The notes under the pieces were generated by a model that had not been told where the DNA came from, did no database searches, and worked only from the letters and a program-made list of their open reading frames with translations. Below are positions 31,218 through 39,432 of a DNA stretch of 64,000 bases, one piece after another; the first letter of the stretch is position 1; every line of letters begins with the position of its first letter. The position numbers and the translations under genes are program-made. Where the stretch lies: positions 1-64,000 of the forward strand of contig JAILKS010000044.1 in NCBI GenBank assembly GCA_024693715.1, read 5' to 3'. Source of the DNA: Treponema sp. GTDB lineage: Bacteria > Spirochaetota > Spirochaetia > Treponematales > Treponemataceae.

Positions 31218-33603
31218 ACGCGCGGTAATCATTCAATGCAGACTTTCCTCATCAAGACTTAAAGAAAAGGCTCTTCTTAAAATCGGTGATAAAACTATTC
31301 TTGAGATGGCAATGCAGGCTATGTTAAAGGTAAAGGCCGACAGATATTTTGTTGCGACAGATGAAAAATCTTTGCCTTATCTTAAACCTGTAGTCCTTAA
31401 TAACGGATACGAAATTTTTGCCGGTGATTTGAATAATGTTCTTGACCGTTTCTGTAAGCTTATAAAAAAAATAAAGGTCGATACTGTCATAAGGGCTACT
31501 GCAGACAATCCTTTTTTGATTTACGAAGCGGCTTGTCAAAGTGTAGATGAATTTGAAAAGCTTAATAAATCAGGTTCTCCGTGTGAATACTTTACATTTT
31601 CCGGACTTCCTCATGGAAGCGGGGTAGAAATATTCAATGCGAATTCTCTTTTATTGGCTCAAAAACTGACAGATTCTTCTTACGACAAGGAACATGTCGG
31701 TCCTGCTTTGTATAATCATCCTGAAAAATTTAAATGTGTTTTTGCAAAAGCTCCTTCCGGATTCAAGCACCCCCAGTTACGGACTACTGTCGATACTTAT
31801 TCTGATTATTTAAGATGTATATGTGCTTATAATCATCTTACGAAAGAAAAAAAACAGTCTAAACCGTTTGAATGTGAAAAAATAATAGAAGCATTCAGTT
31901 CAAAAGAAGTTCTTAATCCTGTAATTTATATTCCATCTGTTCAAAAAGGACACGGAACGGGACATTTACGGAGAATTTTAAATGCATGCACAGGGGAAGA
32001 AAGCTTTGTTTATATTCCAAAAAATCATACGTTAAAGGAAACTGAAGGTCTTTTACAGGAAGCATATGAAAAAGGGTTGAGGCTTTCTCAAATTATAGAT
32101 ACACTTCCGGATGAATCCTTGCAGCCCGTTTATGTTACAGATTGTTTTAAAACTTCAAAGGAACAATATTCATCGCTTGAAAACGGAAAATGTATTTTAA
32201 GTATTGATGAAGGATCTGAAAATAAAGACTGTTCAGATTATCTTCTTGATATAATCCCTTCTGCAGATGAGAACAAAAACGTCAATTATTTTAACTCTTC
32301 TTTGATTGAAAAACCGGAAAATATCAGGAAAACCCCGGTAAAAAAAATACAAAAGGCTTTAATCTGTTTTGGTGGTGAAGATCCTTTGAAAATGACAGAG
32401 CCTGTTAAGAATATACTGGAAAAAATTCTTCCACAAGCAGAAATTACATGCATTACTAATCCTGTAAAAAATTTAAAGGAAAAATTATACCAGTATGATC
32501 TTGTAGTAACTCACTATGGACTTACGGCGTTTGAAGCGATGTATGCAAAATGTGCCGTTTTACTTCTTTGTCCGTCGAAACTTCATGAAAGACTTTCTAA
32601 AAAATATTCTTTTGCATATATACCGTTTAATAAAATTACAGAACAGAATTTTGAAGCAGCCTTAAAAAATGAAAATCTTTTCTGCAAAAATATAATCAAG
32701 ACTCAAAAGACATCGTTGAAGACTGTCGTAAAAACAATATCTTCCGGAATTAAAAATACATGTCCGGTATGCAGACATAATAATATGTTCGATAAAGTAG
32801 TTTTCAGAAATGAAAACAGGACATTCAGAAGTTGTAGTACATGCGGACTTATTTATTTTTCTTACACACTGGAAAAAGAAAAAACATACGAAAAGGCATA
32901 TTTTTTCGAAGATTATAAAAAACAATATGGTAAAACCTACGAGGAAGATTTTGATTCTATTAAAAAGCATGGTTTAAAACGCGCTTCAATAATCAATTCA
33001 CTTTGTCGCACAAAAGAAAAAAATCTTTTTGATATAGGTTGCGCATATGGTCCTTTTTTATCGGCCGCTTATGATAAAGGTTTTGTTCCGTTCGGTACAG
33101 ATATTTGTGAACCTGCAGTTAAATATGTAAAGACAAAACTTCAGTATCCTGCATGTACAGGTGTTTTTCCGCAGATTGATACTGGTAAAGAATTCGGAAT
33201 ATCTGAATTTGATGTTTGTACAATGTGGTACGTAATAGAACATTTTAAAGATCTGGATTCAGTTCTTCAGAAAGTAAATTCAATTCTAAAAAAGAACGGA
33301 ATATTTGCTTTTTCAACGCCAAGTGGAAGCGGTATTTCCTCCAGATTAAATAAGGATTCTTTTTTGGCAAACAGTCCTTCTGATCATTATTCAATATGGC
33401 TTCCATTTAAGGCAAATAAGGTTTTAAAAAAATATGGTTTTAAGGTAATAAAGATTGTTTCAACCGGTCATCATCCGGAAAGATTTACTTTTATAAAATG
33501 TAAAAAGAATGGTTTTGTCTGGAAATGTATAGATAAAATCAGCCGGTTGTTTATGCTTGGTGATACTGTTGAAATATATTGCAGGAAGGTAAGGCAGATA
33601 TGA
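31207..33603 (+). CDS. Fusion: SpsF-like cytidylyltransferase, PseG-like domain, SAM methyltransferase
   Basis: About 798 aa with three enzyme-like parts. Residues 1-215: SpsF/CMP-sugar synthetase type nucleotidyltransferase (AVIIQCRLSSSRLKEKAL, RATADNPFL, HGSGVEIF, RTTVDTYSDY). Residues about 238-500: GT-B fold resembling the nucleotide-sugar hydrolase PseG (GHGTGHLRRI, then THYGLTAFEAMYAKCAVLLL). Residues about 515-798: four-Cys zinc ribbon (CPVCRHN, SCSTCG) and a class I methyltransferase (LFDIGCAYGPF, MWYVIEHFKDLDSVL). The first two recall pseudaminic/legionaminic acid pathways; the last resembles sugar methyltransferases with an N-terminal zinc ribbon. GGAAG precedes the ATG at 31207; the track start is five codons upstream. 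Confidence 0.8.
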   Translation: MKTKRAVIIQCRLSSSRLKEKALLKIGDKTILEMAMQAMLKVKADRYFVATDEKSLPYLKPVVLNNGYEIFAGDLNNVLDRFCKLIKKIKVDTVIRATADNPFLIYEAACQSVDEFEKLNKSGSPCEYFTFSGLPHGSGVEIFNANSLLLAQKLTDSSYDKEHVGPALYNHPEKFKCVFAKAPSGFKHPQLRTTVDTYSDYLRCICAYNHLTKEKKQSKPFECEKIIEAFSSKEVLNPVIYIPSVQKGHGTGHLRRILNACTGEESFVYIPKNHTLKETEGLLQEAYEKGLRLSQIIDTLPDESLQPVYVTDCFKTSKEQYSSLENGKCILSIDEGSENKDCSDYLLDIIPSADENKNVNYFNSSLIEKPENIRKTPVKKIQKALICFGGEDPLKMTEPVKNILEKILPQAEITCITNPVKNLKEKLYQYDLVVTHYGLTAFEAMYAKCAVLLLCPSKLHERLSKKYSFAYIPFNKITEQNFEAALKNENLFCKNIIKTQKTSLKTVVKTISSGIKNTCPVCRHNNMFDKVVFRNENRTFRSCSTCGLIYFSYTLEKEKTYEKAYFFEDYKKQYGKTYEEDFDSIKKHGLKRASIINSLCRTKEKNLFDIGCAYGPFLSAAYDKGFVPFGTDICEPAVKYVKTKLQYPACTGVFPQIDTGKEFGISEFDVCTMWYVIEHFKDLDSVLQKVNSILKKNGIFAFSTPSGSGISSRLNKDSFLANSPSDHYSIWLPFKANKVLKKYGFKVIKIVSTGHHPERFTFIKCKKNGFVWKCIDKISRLFMLGDTVEIYCRKVRQI

Positions 33604-35222
33604 ATGTTTTAATACTTGGAGCGGGATTAATGCAAAAACCCGCAATTTTATCGGCAAAGGAACTCGGCTTTACTGTAAATGTAATTGATGCAGATGAAAA
33701 TGCAGTTAGCATAAAATATGCAGATACTTTCAGAAAAATTGACCTAAAGGCAAAGGATGAAATTCTTGAATATGCCGGTGAATTAAAATCTAACGGCGGA
33801 CTTTGTGCCGTGTTTACTGCCGGAACAGATTTTTCTTCTTCAGTTTCATATGTTTGTGAAAAAATGGGCTTACCTGCTCATTCATATGAAGCATCTTTAA
33901 ATGCAAGCATCAAAACAAGAATGCGTGAATGCTTTGATAAAAGTCATGTTCCGTCTCCAAGCTTTATCAAAGTAAATAAAAATGATTTGAATGATGCTTT
34001 GTGCAGTAAGGTTTTAGAGCGATTGTCTTTTCCGTTTGTTGTTAAACCTGTTGATAACATGGGAGCAAGAGGCTGCCGCATGGTTCGTAATGAAAACGAA
34101 CTTGTAAGCGCGGTTAAAACAGCAGTTGATTTTTCAAGAACACAAAATGCAATCATTGAAGAATATATGGATGGCCCTGAATATTCAATAGATGCTCTTG
34201 TTTATAACGGTACAATGACAGTTACCGGTTTTGCTGAACGACATATTTATTACCCTCCTTATTTTATTGAAACAGGACATACAATGCCTGCTGTCCTTTC
34301 TAAAAAGATGCATGATGAACTTATATCTGTATTTGCACTTGGAGTAAAATCTTTGGGATTAACCTGTGGTGCGGCAAAGGCAGATATAAAATATACAAAA
34401 AATGGTCCAATGATTGGTGAAATTGCAGCACGTCTTTCAGGCGGTTATATGTCCGGCTGGACTTATCCGTATGCATCAGATTTGAATCTTACAAAGCAGG
34501 CACTTTTAATCGCCTGTGGAAAAACACCAGACGATTTATTACAGCGAAGGGAAAGAGTAGATTTTAATCCAGGAAAAGGAAATTTCGAAAAACCTTATGA
34601 ATTGTTTGAAGTAAAAAGCGTTCGCTGCAGTGCTGAACGTGCATGGATTTCAATTCCCGGTAAAGTAAAATATATCGAAAATATTGATGATTATACTGAC
34701 AGGGCTGTTTTTGATATTCTTCCACGTGCAACAGTAAGTACAGGAAGTGAGGTTGATTTTCCAAGAAATAATGTTTCAAAATGCGGAAATATTATCAGTG
34801 TAAGTAATGATTATAATATTGCCGTTGAAGCAGCGGAAAATGCCGTATCGAATGTTTTTATTACTCTTGAACCTTTTAATCCTGCTACAGATAAATTCTT
34901 GAATTATGAATATGCAGATGATGAAGAAAAATTCCCTCCGAGTGCGTTTGGAGAACTGTCAGAAGATCAGCTTAATGAAATTCCTGATGTAATAAAAGAA
35001 AAAGAAAGTTTAAAAAATAATGTACCAAAATTCATAAAATCTGCCGATTATATAAAAAGGGTAGACTGGACTTATAACTCAATTTATCAAATTCTTGAGA
35101 AATTTGATGTTTTAAGGCCGGATCATCCTGCGCTTGATGGAAAAAGATTCTGGAAAGCGTTGTTCAGAGGCGGCTTACAGGCTTGTGTCTATGTAAGTGA
35201 CAGTACGAGAAGAGAGAAATAA
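33600..35222 (+). CDS. ATP-grasp ligase (CarB/PurK-like)
   Basis: About 540 aa. Residues 1-110 form the pre-ATP-grasp fold (MNVLILGAGLMQKPAILSAK, FTAGTDFSSSVSY). The ATP-grasp domain follows (FVVKPVDNMGARGCRMVRN, AIIEEYMDGPEYSIDALVYN, GEIAARLSGGYMSG). The last 140 residues are unrecognised. ATP-grasp enzymes join a carboxylate to an amine or thiol through an acyl phosphate. The context suggests attachment of an amino acid or acyl group to a sugar or peptide, which is inference. The true start is 33600 (MNVLILG), overlapping the previous stop as ATGA; it ends TAATG with the amidase. Confidence 0.85.
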   Translation: MNVLILGAGLMQKPAILSAKELGFTVNVIDADENAVSIKYADTFRKIDLKAKDEILEYAGELKSNGGLCAVFTAGTDFSSSVSYVCEKMGLPAHSYEASLNASIKTRMRECFDKSHVPSPSFIKVNKNDLNDALCSKVLERLSFPFVVKPVDNMGARGCRMVRNENELVSAVKTAVDFSRTQNAIIEEYMDGPEYSIDALVYNGTMTVTGFAERHIYYPPYFIETGHTMPAVLSKKMHDELISVFALGVKSLGLTCGAAKADIKYTKNGPMIGEIAARLSGGYMSGWTYPYASDLNLTKQALLIACGKTPDDLLQRRERVDFNPGKGNFEKPYELFEVKSVRCSAERAWISIPGKVKYIENIDDYTDRAVFDILPRATVSTGSEVDFPRNNVSKCGNIISVSNDYNIAVEAAENAVSNVFITLEPFNPATDKFLNYEYADDEEKFPPSAFGELSEDQLNEIPDVIKEKESLKNNVPKFIKSADYIKRVDWTYNSIYQILEKFDVLRPDHPALDGKRFWKALFRGGLQACVYVSDSTRREK

Positions 35223-36253
35223 TGAAGAAAATAATTTGTGTACTGACATTTTTAGTTTTCTCTTTGGCAGGTGTTTTTGCTGCTACAGATATTCCTCTTT
35301 TGAAGTCTGCAAAGGAAAGCGGGATAACCTTCTATTGGGATTCTCTTTCTGAAACAGGCATTCTTGAGAAGAATGGACATCAGGTCACTTTCAGAAAAGA
35401 TGAAAACATACTGCTTTTGGACAGTGAAACAATGATTGTTTCTGAATCTGCTGTTATAAAACACAATCAGGTTTATGTTTCCCAGAAGTTTCTTGATGAT
35501 ACTTTAAATTTCTTTAATAAAAATAATTCTACGATGTTCAAGGTAGGGGCAATTGTAATTGATGCAGGACATGGCGGAAAGGATCCGGGTGCCTTGAAAA
35601 CTTATACCGTAAACAAAAAGAGTATTACGGTTCGTGAAAAAGATGTTAATTTGAAAGTTGCAAAGCTGCTTGCACAGCGTTTAAAAGCTTCTTATCCGGA
35701 TAAAAAAATAATTCTTACCAGAGATAAGGATGTATTTTTAAGTCTTGGAGAAAGAACAGATATAGCAAACAATGTAAAGGTCGAAAAAAATGAAGCGGTT
35801 CTGTTTATTTCGATACATCAGAATTCTTCATTAAATAAATCATCTTCAGGCTATGAAGTGTGGTATTTATCACCGGGTTACAGAAGAAATGTACTTGATA
35901 AATCTGCAGTTGAAGATGACCAGTCATTGTATCAGATTTTGAACATCATGCTCGAAGAAGAATATACTACCGAGAGCATTATGATAGCGAAATTCATTAT
36001 GGACGGACTTGCAGCACAAATAGGCAAAGAGTCAAAGCCCAGAGGAATTAAGGCTGAAGAGTGGTTTGTTGTAAAAAACGCCAACATGCCGAGTGTATTG
36101 ATTGAACTTGGATTTGTCTCAAATGAAAAGGAAGCAATGCTTCTGAATGATGACAAATACTTGAAAAAAGCAACGCTTGGAATATATAATGGCATCGCAG
36201 CGTTTATTACACATTTTGAACGTTCAAGAGGATTTACAACAAATGAAAACTAA
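35222..36253 (+). CDS. Exported N-acetylmuramoyl-L-alanine amidase
   Basis: A 343-aa protein with a signal peptide (MKKIICVLTFLVFSLAGVFA), a region of about 90 residues resembling an AMIN or copper-amine-oxidase-like N-terminal domain, and an Amidase_3 domain. Zinc ligands are visible: His in VIDAGHGGKDPG, Glu in VREKDVNLKVA, His in FISIHQNSS; the catalytic Glu is in LIELGFVSN. It cleaves the peptide stem from peptidoglycan in the periplasm, usually in cell separation. It shares one base with the ATP-grasp stop (TAATG) and overlaps the GerMN gene by 11 bp. Confidence 0.92.
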   Translation: MKKIICVLTFLVFSLAGVFAATDIPLLKSAKESGITFYWDSLSETGILEKNGHQVTFRKDENILLLDSETMIVSESAVIKHNQVYVSQKFLDDTLNFFNKNNSTMFKVGAIVIDAGHGGKDPGALKTYTVNKKSITVREKDVNLKVAKLLAQRLKASYPDKKIILTRDKDVFLSLGERTDIANNVKVEKNEAVLFISIHQNSSLNKSSSGYEVWYLSPGYRRNVLDKSAVEDDQSLYQILNIMLEEEYTTESIMIAKFIMDGLAAQIGKESKPRGIKAEEWFVVKNANMPSVLIELGFVSNEKEAMLLNDDKYLKKATLGIYNGIAAFITHFERSRGFTTNEN

Positions 36254-36701
36254 TTTCTTCAGTACAAAAAAGATTCCTTTCTATATCGTGTTTGTGCTTG
36301 CCCTGGTCCTGATGCTTTCGCTCATATGGTTTTTCTGCAATGCGCACGGCAAACGCCGTACCTTTGTTTTTCCTTCCGCTGATGGAGGAAAAAACGTTGT
36401 GGAAACAAGATACCTTCCGAAGAACCCTAATAAAACAGCGGTTCATTATTATGTAGATGAAATTCTACTTGGAAGCAGTATCGAAAGAACCATGATGTTG
36501 TTTGCACCTGGAACAAAGGCTTTATCATGCATCGAAAATGATAAATGCCTTTACATAAATTTGTCATCGGATGTTATTTCATCTGGTGATGATGTCATAA
36601 GCATCAAGGATGGGATTAAATTATTGAAAGAGAATATTTCTCACAATTTCAAGAAATTTAAAACCATTGAGGTGTTTGTGGATGGTAAGCACGCTTTCTA
36701 A
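36243..36701 (+). CDS. Membrane-anchored GerMN-domain protein
   Basis: About 152 aa from MKTNFFS at 36243; the track start is 22 codons too early. One membrane helix (FYIVFVLALVLMLSLIWFF, residues 9-30) is followed by an extracytoplasmic GerMN domain (AVHYYVDEILLGSSIERTMM, LYINLSSDVIS, FKTIEVFVDGKHAF). GerMN domains are often paired with N-acetylmuramoyl amidases and thought to bind the wall. The overlap with the amidase gene fits a joint role. The flaA promoter starts 8 bp after the stop. Confidence 0.85.
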   Translation: MKTNFFSTKKIPFYIVFVLALVLMLSLIWFFCNAHGKRRTFVFPSADGGKNVVETRYLPKNPNKTAVHYYVDEILLGSSIERTMMLFAPGTKALSCIENDKCLYINLSSDVISSGDDVISIKDGIKLLKENISHNFKKFKTIEVFVDGKHAF

Positions 36702-36709
36702 AAAAAGCG

Positions 36710-36738
36710 TTGACAAATTAAAATACTTATTGGATAAT
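36710..36738 (+). promoter_or_regulatory. Strong sigma-70-type promoter of flaA
   Basis: TTGACA (36710-36715), 17 nt, GATAAT (36733-36738); five of six -10 bases and all -35 bases match consensus. A leader of about 40 nt ends in AAAGGAG. Confidence 0.85.
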
Positions 36739-36785
36739 TGTCTTTACAAGGCTACATCGAATAGTATTAATAAAGGAGCTTCACT

Positions 36786-37889
36786 ATGAAGAAAACTTTA
36801 GTTTTAATTGCAGCTTCACTGCTGCTCTTGGGTGGCGTAACTTTTGCTGAAGAAGCTATGCTCATCGATTTCACACGGTTGGAACAAGATTGTTGTGATA
36901 ACGGAGATGGATCTACACAGAACAGTCGTACAGTAATGGACTTCTCGATCAGTGCAGGTGCTACTTTCTCTGAATCACAGAAAGATCTTATGAAGACTTC
37001 ATTGGCTCTCCCTGAATGGGAAATTGTGTTAAATTCTTCTGCTAAGAATGTAGCTAGCCTGGCCGATTCAAAAGTTGTTGCAGCTCACGTAGAAGAAAGA
37101 TCTGATCAGCCTTTTAAAGGTAAAAATGTAATGGGTGTTCGCGTTGTATTCCCAACATGGAACTCTAATGCAAATGCCAGAATTATCCCTCCATTCGAGA
37201 TTCCTGCTTATCAGCCATTGTCAACAGCAGATGCAGAAGGAAATCGTACTCCTGTAGGAGAAACAGAAGATACTTCTAAATTCAATGATGCTGAAAACAA
37301 AGACTATGAAGCAACATTGTTCGAAGGTGGATATGGCGTTGTTAAGAATGTTGGAACAATCAAAGCTATCAAAGTTACAACAATGGGTATGAACTATCCA
37401 CACGGACTTTATGTTCACCTTACAGATAATGATGGAATTGACAGAAGATACTTCATGGGATATTTGATGTTCGATGGATGGAAAGAACTTCAGTGGAATA
37501 ACCCACAGTACATTTCAGAAATCCGCAACAGAGAAATCCGTGTATATCCTGTATATCCAAGAGGAACTCCATTCGTAAAATTCTCTGGCTTCGAAATTAC
37601 ACGTGATGCTGCTCACATTGGTGGTGACTTCATCGGTTATTTCGTAGACGTAAAGATTCTTTATGATCAGGCAGTTCTTAAATCTGAACGTGATATCGCA
37701 GATGAAAACTTGTGGAAAATCATTACTAAGAAAGAAGAAGCACGCTTGAATGCTGAAATGCAGAAATTCGGAACAAAACAGGTTAATCGCTTTATCGAAA
37801 AAGTTAAGATCGATAAAGTTAATAACTTTACAACAAGCTTGAATGCTGAAGGTTCTGGAAATGCTCCAACTGATAGAAATGCTAAATAA
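36786..37889 (+). CDS. flaA: Flagellar filament outer layer protein FlaA
   Basis: A 367-aa spirochaete FlaA that sheathes the periplasmic flagellar filament. The signal peptide MKKTLVLIAASLLLLGGVTFA is cleaved before EEAML. The mature protein shows the family pattern (MLIDFTRLEQDC, FPTWNSNANARIIPPFEIPA, VKNVGTIKAIKVTTMGMNYP, FIGYFVDVKILYDQAVL). Codon use is less AT-biased and more uniform than that of its neighbours, as expected for a highly expressed gene. It has its own strong promoter, an AAAGGAG ribosome-binding site and a strong terminator. It directly follows the SPASM/GT operon, which makes a link between that operon and flagellar decoration worth testing. Confidence 0.95.
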   Translation: MKKTLVLIAASLLLLGGVTFAEEAMLIDFTRLEQDCCDNGDGSTQNSRTVMDFSISAGATFSESQKDLMKTSLALPEWEIVLNSSAKNVASLADSKVVAAHVEERSDQPFKGKNVMGVRVVFPTWNSNANARIIPPFEIPAYQPLSTADAEGNRTPVGETEDTSKFNDAENKDYEATLFEGGYGVVKNVGTIKAIKVTTMGMNYPHGLYVHLTDNDGIDRRYFMGYLMFDGWKELQWNNPQYISEIRNREIRVYPVYPRGTPFVKFSGFEITRDAAHIGGDFIGYFVDVKILYDQAVLKSERDIADENLWKIITKKEEARLNAEMQKFGTKQVNRFIEKVKIDKVNNFTTSLNAEGSGNAPTDRNAK

Positions 37890-37920
37890 TTAGTCAGCTT
37901 TCTTAAATACTTATTCGAAA

Positions 37921-37953
37921 AAGCACTTTAGATTTTCTAAAGTGCTTTTTTTT
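37921..37953 (+). terminator. Rho-independent terminator of flaA
   Basis: Perfect 12-bp stem AAGCACTTTAGA/TCTAAAGTGCTT with a TTT loop and a run of eight T residues. Confidence 0.93.
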
Positions 37954-37961
37954 ATTTTATG

Positions 37962-37970
37962 TGTTATAAT
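37962..37970 (+). promoter_or_regulatory. Extended -10 promoter of the RelA-TPR gene
   Basis: TGTTATAAT is an extended -10 (TGn plus TATAAT, 37965-37970) with no clear -35. The ATG at 37977 begins 7 nt after the hexamer, so the transcript would be leaderless; no Shine-Dalgarno exists. Confidence 0.6.
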
Positions 37971-37976
37971 GTTCCT

Positions 37977-39230
37977 ATGGATAATAATTTTGAAGTTCCT
38001 GCAAAAGAGAAAATACGACAGACTTACGAAAAATATAATGATTATTTTTTTGAAATAATGAATAACATCGTCGTAATTCTTCAGAATAAAATTAAGCTCG
38101 GTGCTCAACCTACTTATAAAAGCAGGGTAAAGAGTTTTAAAAGTTACTATAAAAAGGTTCTTAGGTTAAAATCGGATCAGGCTATTCAGAATGATAAATT
38201 GGTATGTTTGACTGATATGATGGGAATCCGAATGATATGTGCTTTTCTTGAAGATATAAATCTTGCCGTTGAACAGTTAAAAACGATTTTTGATATCAAG
38301 GAAATTGAAATAAAAGGTGCAGATAAGAAATTTTCTGAATTTGGTTATGAGTCTATTCATGTTCTTGTAAAACTTCCTGAAAATTGTATTCCGGAAAGAA
38401 AAAATAAATATAAGGATTTAGAGCCTTTACCAGATGATGTTGTCTGTGAAATACAGATTCGTACTATTTTGCAGGATGCGTGGGCAGAGGTTGAACATGA
38501 ATTGATTTATAAGACAGAATTTTCACCGTTCGATGCTCCCTTGCGCAGAAAGCTTGCATCAATAAATGCATCACTTACTCTGGCAGATATTACATTTCAG
38601 GAAATACGTGATTATCAGAAAAAGCTTCAGAAAGAAGTTGAGGACAGACGTCAGACTTTTTATCAGATGGCAGATAATCTTTTGAATGAGAAAAAAGAAA
38701 CAAAAGAAGAGAAAATAAACAGAATCACACCTTTCGTACAAGGTTCAATAGATGAGCTTTTACTTCAGGCTATCCATCTTCATAATGAAGGAGAGCTTGA
38801 ACAGGCAGTCGCAGTTTATACAAAGATTCTCAATGCAGTTCCTCCTACAGATAAGAATGTTATTGCGGTAATTTCAAAGCATAGGGGAATGGCTTATTTT
38901 TCTATGAATAAATTTGACAGCGCGATAGATGATTTTAATACAAGCCTTAAAAATGATCCTAAGGCATATAGAACGCATTATTATCTTGGAATTGTTTATT
39001 CGATTAAAAAGGAATATGAAAAGGCCATTTCGTATTTCGATGAGTCGCTCGCTATAAATCAATTTCAGGCACATACTCATTTCCGTCGTGCAATGGCTTA
39101 TTTCGAAATTCAGGAATATGAAAAATCGATGAATGATTTAAATTCTGCCCTGAATCTTGGAATGGATAAAGATGAATGCAAGGTATTGCAGGATAAGCTT
39201 TCGAAAAAATTCGGCATGAGCATGAAATAA
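37977..39230 (+). CDS. RelA/SpoT-type alarmone synthetase with C-terminal TPRs
   Basis: About 417 aa. Residues 1-235 form a RelA/SpoT synthetase domain: LVCLTDMMGIRMICAFLED (catalytic DxxGxR-like), FGYESIHVLVKL, and CEIQIRTILQDAWAEVEHEL. No HD hydrolase, TGS or ACT domain is present, as in small alarmone synthetases. Residues about 265-410 hold TPR units (HRGMAYFSMNKFDSAIDDFN, THYYLGIVYSIKKEYEKAIS). The TPRs may regulate the enzyme by protein contact; that is inference. I start at 37977 (MDNNFEV) because TATAAT occupies the track N-terminus. Confidence 0.88.
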   Translation: MDNNFEVPAKEKIRQTYEKYNDYFFEIMNNIVVILQNKIKLGAQPTYKSRVKSFKSYYKKVLRLKSDQAIQNDKLVCLTDMMGIRMICAFLEDINLAVEQLKTIFDIKEIEIKGADKKFSEFGYESIHVLVKLPENCIPERKNKYKDLEPLPDDVVCEIQIRTILQDAWAEVEHELIYKTEFSPFDAPLRRKLASINASLTLADITFQEIRDYQKKLQKEVEDRRQTFYQMADNLLNEKKETKEEKINRITPFVQGSIDELLLQAIHLHNEGELEQAVAVYTKILNAVPPTDKNVIAVISKHRGMAYFSMNKFDSAIDDFNTSLKNDPKAYRTHYYLGIVYSIKKEYEKAISYFDESLAINQFQAHTHFRRAMAYFEIQEYEKSMNDLNSALNLGMDKDECKVLQDKLSKKFGMSMK

Positions 39231-39258
39231 CATTTTAGAAAAAATGCAATTTTAACTA

Positions 39259-39287
39259 TTGACGAAAAATTTTACTTTTGATATATT
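39259..39287 (+). promoter_or_regulatory. Promoter of tRNA-Glu
   Basis: TTGACG (39259-39264), 17 nt, TATATT (39282-39287), 24 nt before the mature 5' end. Confidence 0.8.
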
Positions 39288-39311
39288 AATCTAGTCAGTC
39301 ATTACTGATAT

Positions 39312-39383
39312 GTCTCCTTCGTCTAGTGGTTAGGACATCGGGTTTTCATCCCGACAACAGCAGTTCAATTCTGCTAGGAGATG
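39312..39383 (+). tRNA. tRNA-Glu (anticodon TTC)
   Basis: A 72-nt tRNA: acceptor GTCTCCT/AGGAGAT (first pair G-U) plus discriminator G; D arm with TCTAGTGGTTAGGACA; anticodon stem TCGGG/CCCGA enclosing TTTTCAT, anticodon TTC; T arm AGCAGTTCAATTCTGCT. CCA is not encoded. Unlike tRNA-Pro and tmRNA, its 3' end is not duplicated nearby. Confidence 0.95.
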
Positions 39384-39386
39384 CTA

Positions 39387-39416
39387 AGGCCTGCTGCAAA
39401 TGCAGGTCTTTTTTTT
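39387..39416 (+). terminator. Terminator of tRNA-Glu
   Basis: Stem AGGCCTGC/GCAGGTCT (one G-T pair) followed by eight T residues. Confidence 0.85.
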
Positions 39417-39432
39417 GTCGATTTTTATAATA

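Noticed and set aside
39400-39432. Upstream start of the JAMM-DinG gene at 39400
   Set aside because: The codons lie inside the tRNA-Glu terminator hairpin and T run; the next ATG at 39433 fits better.
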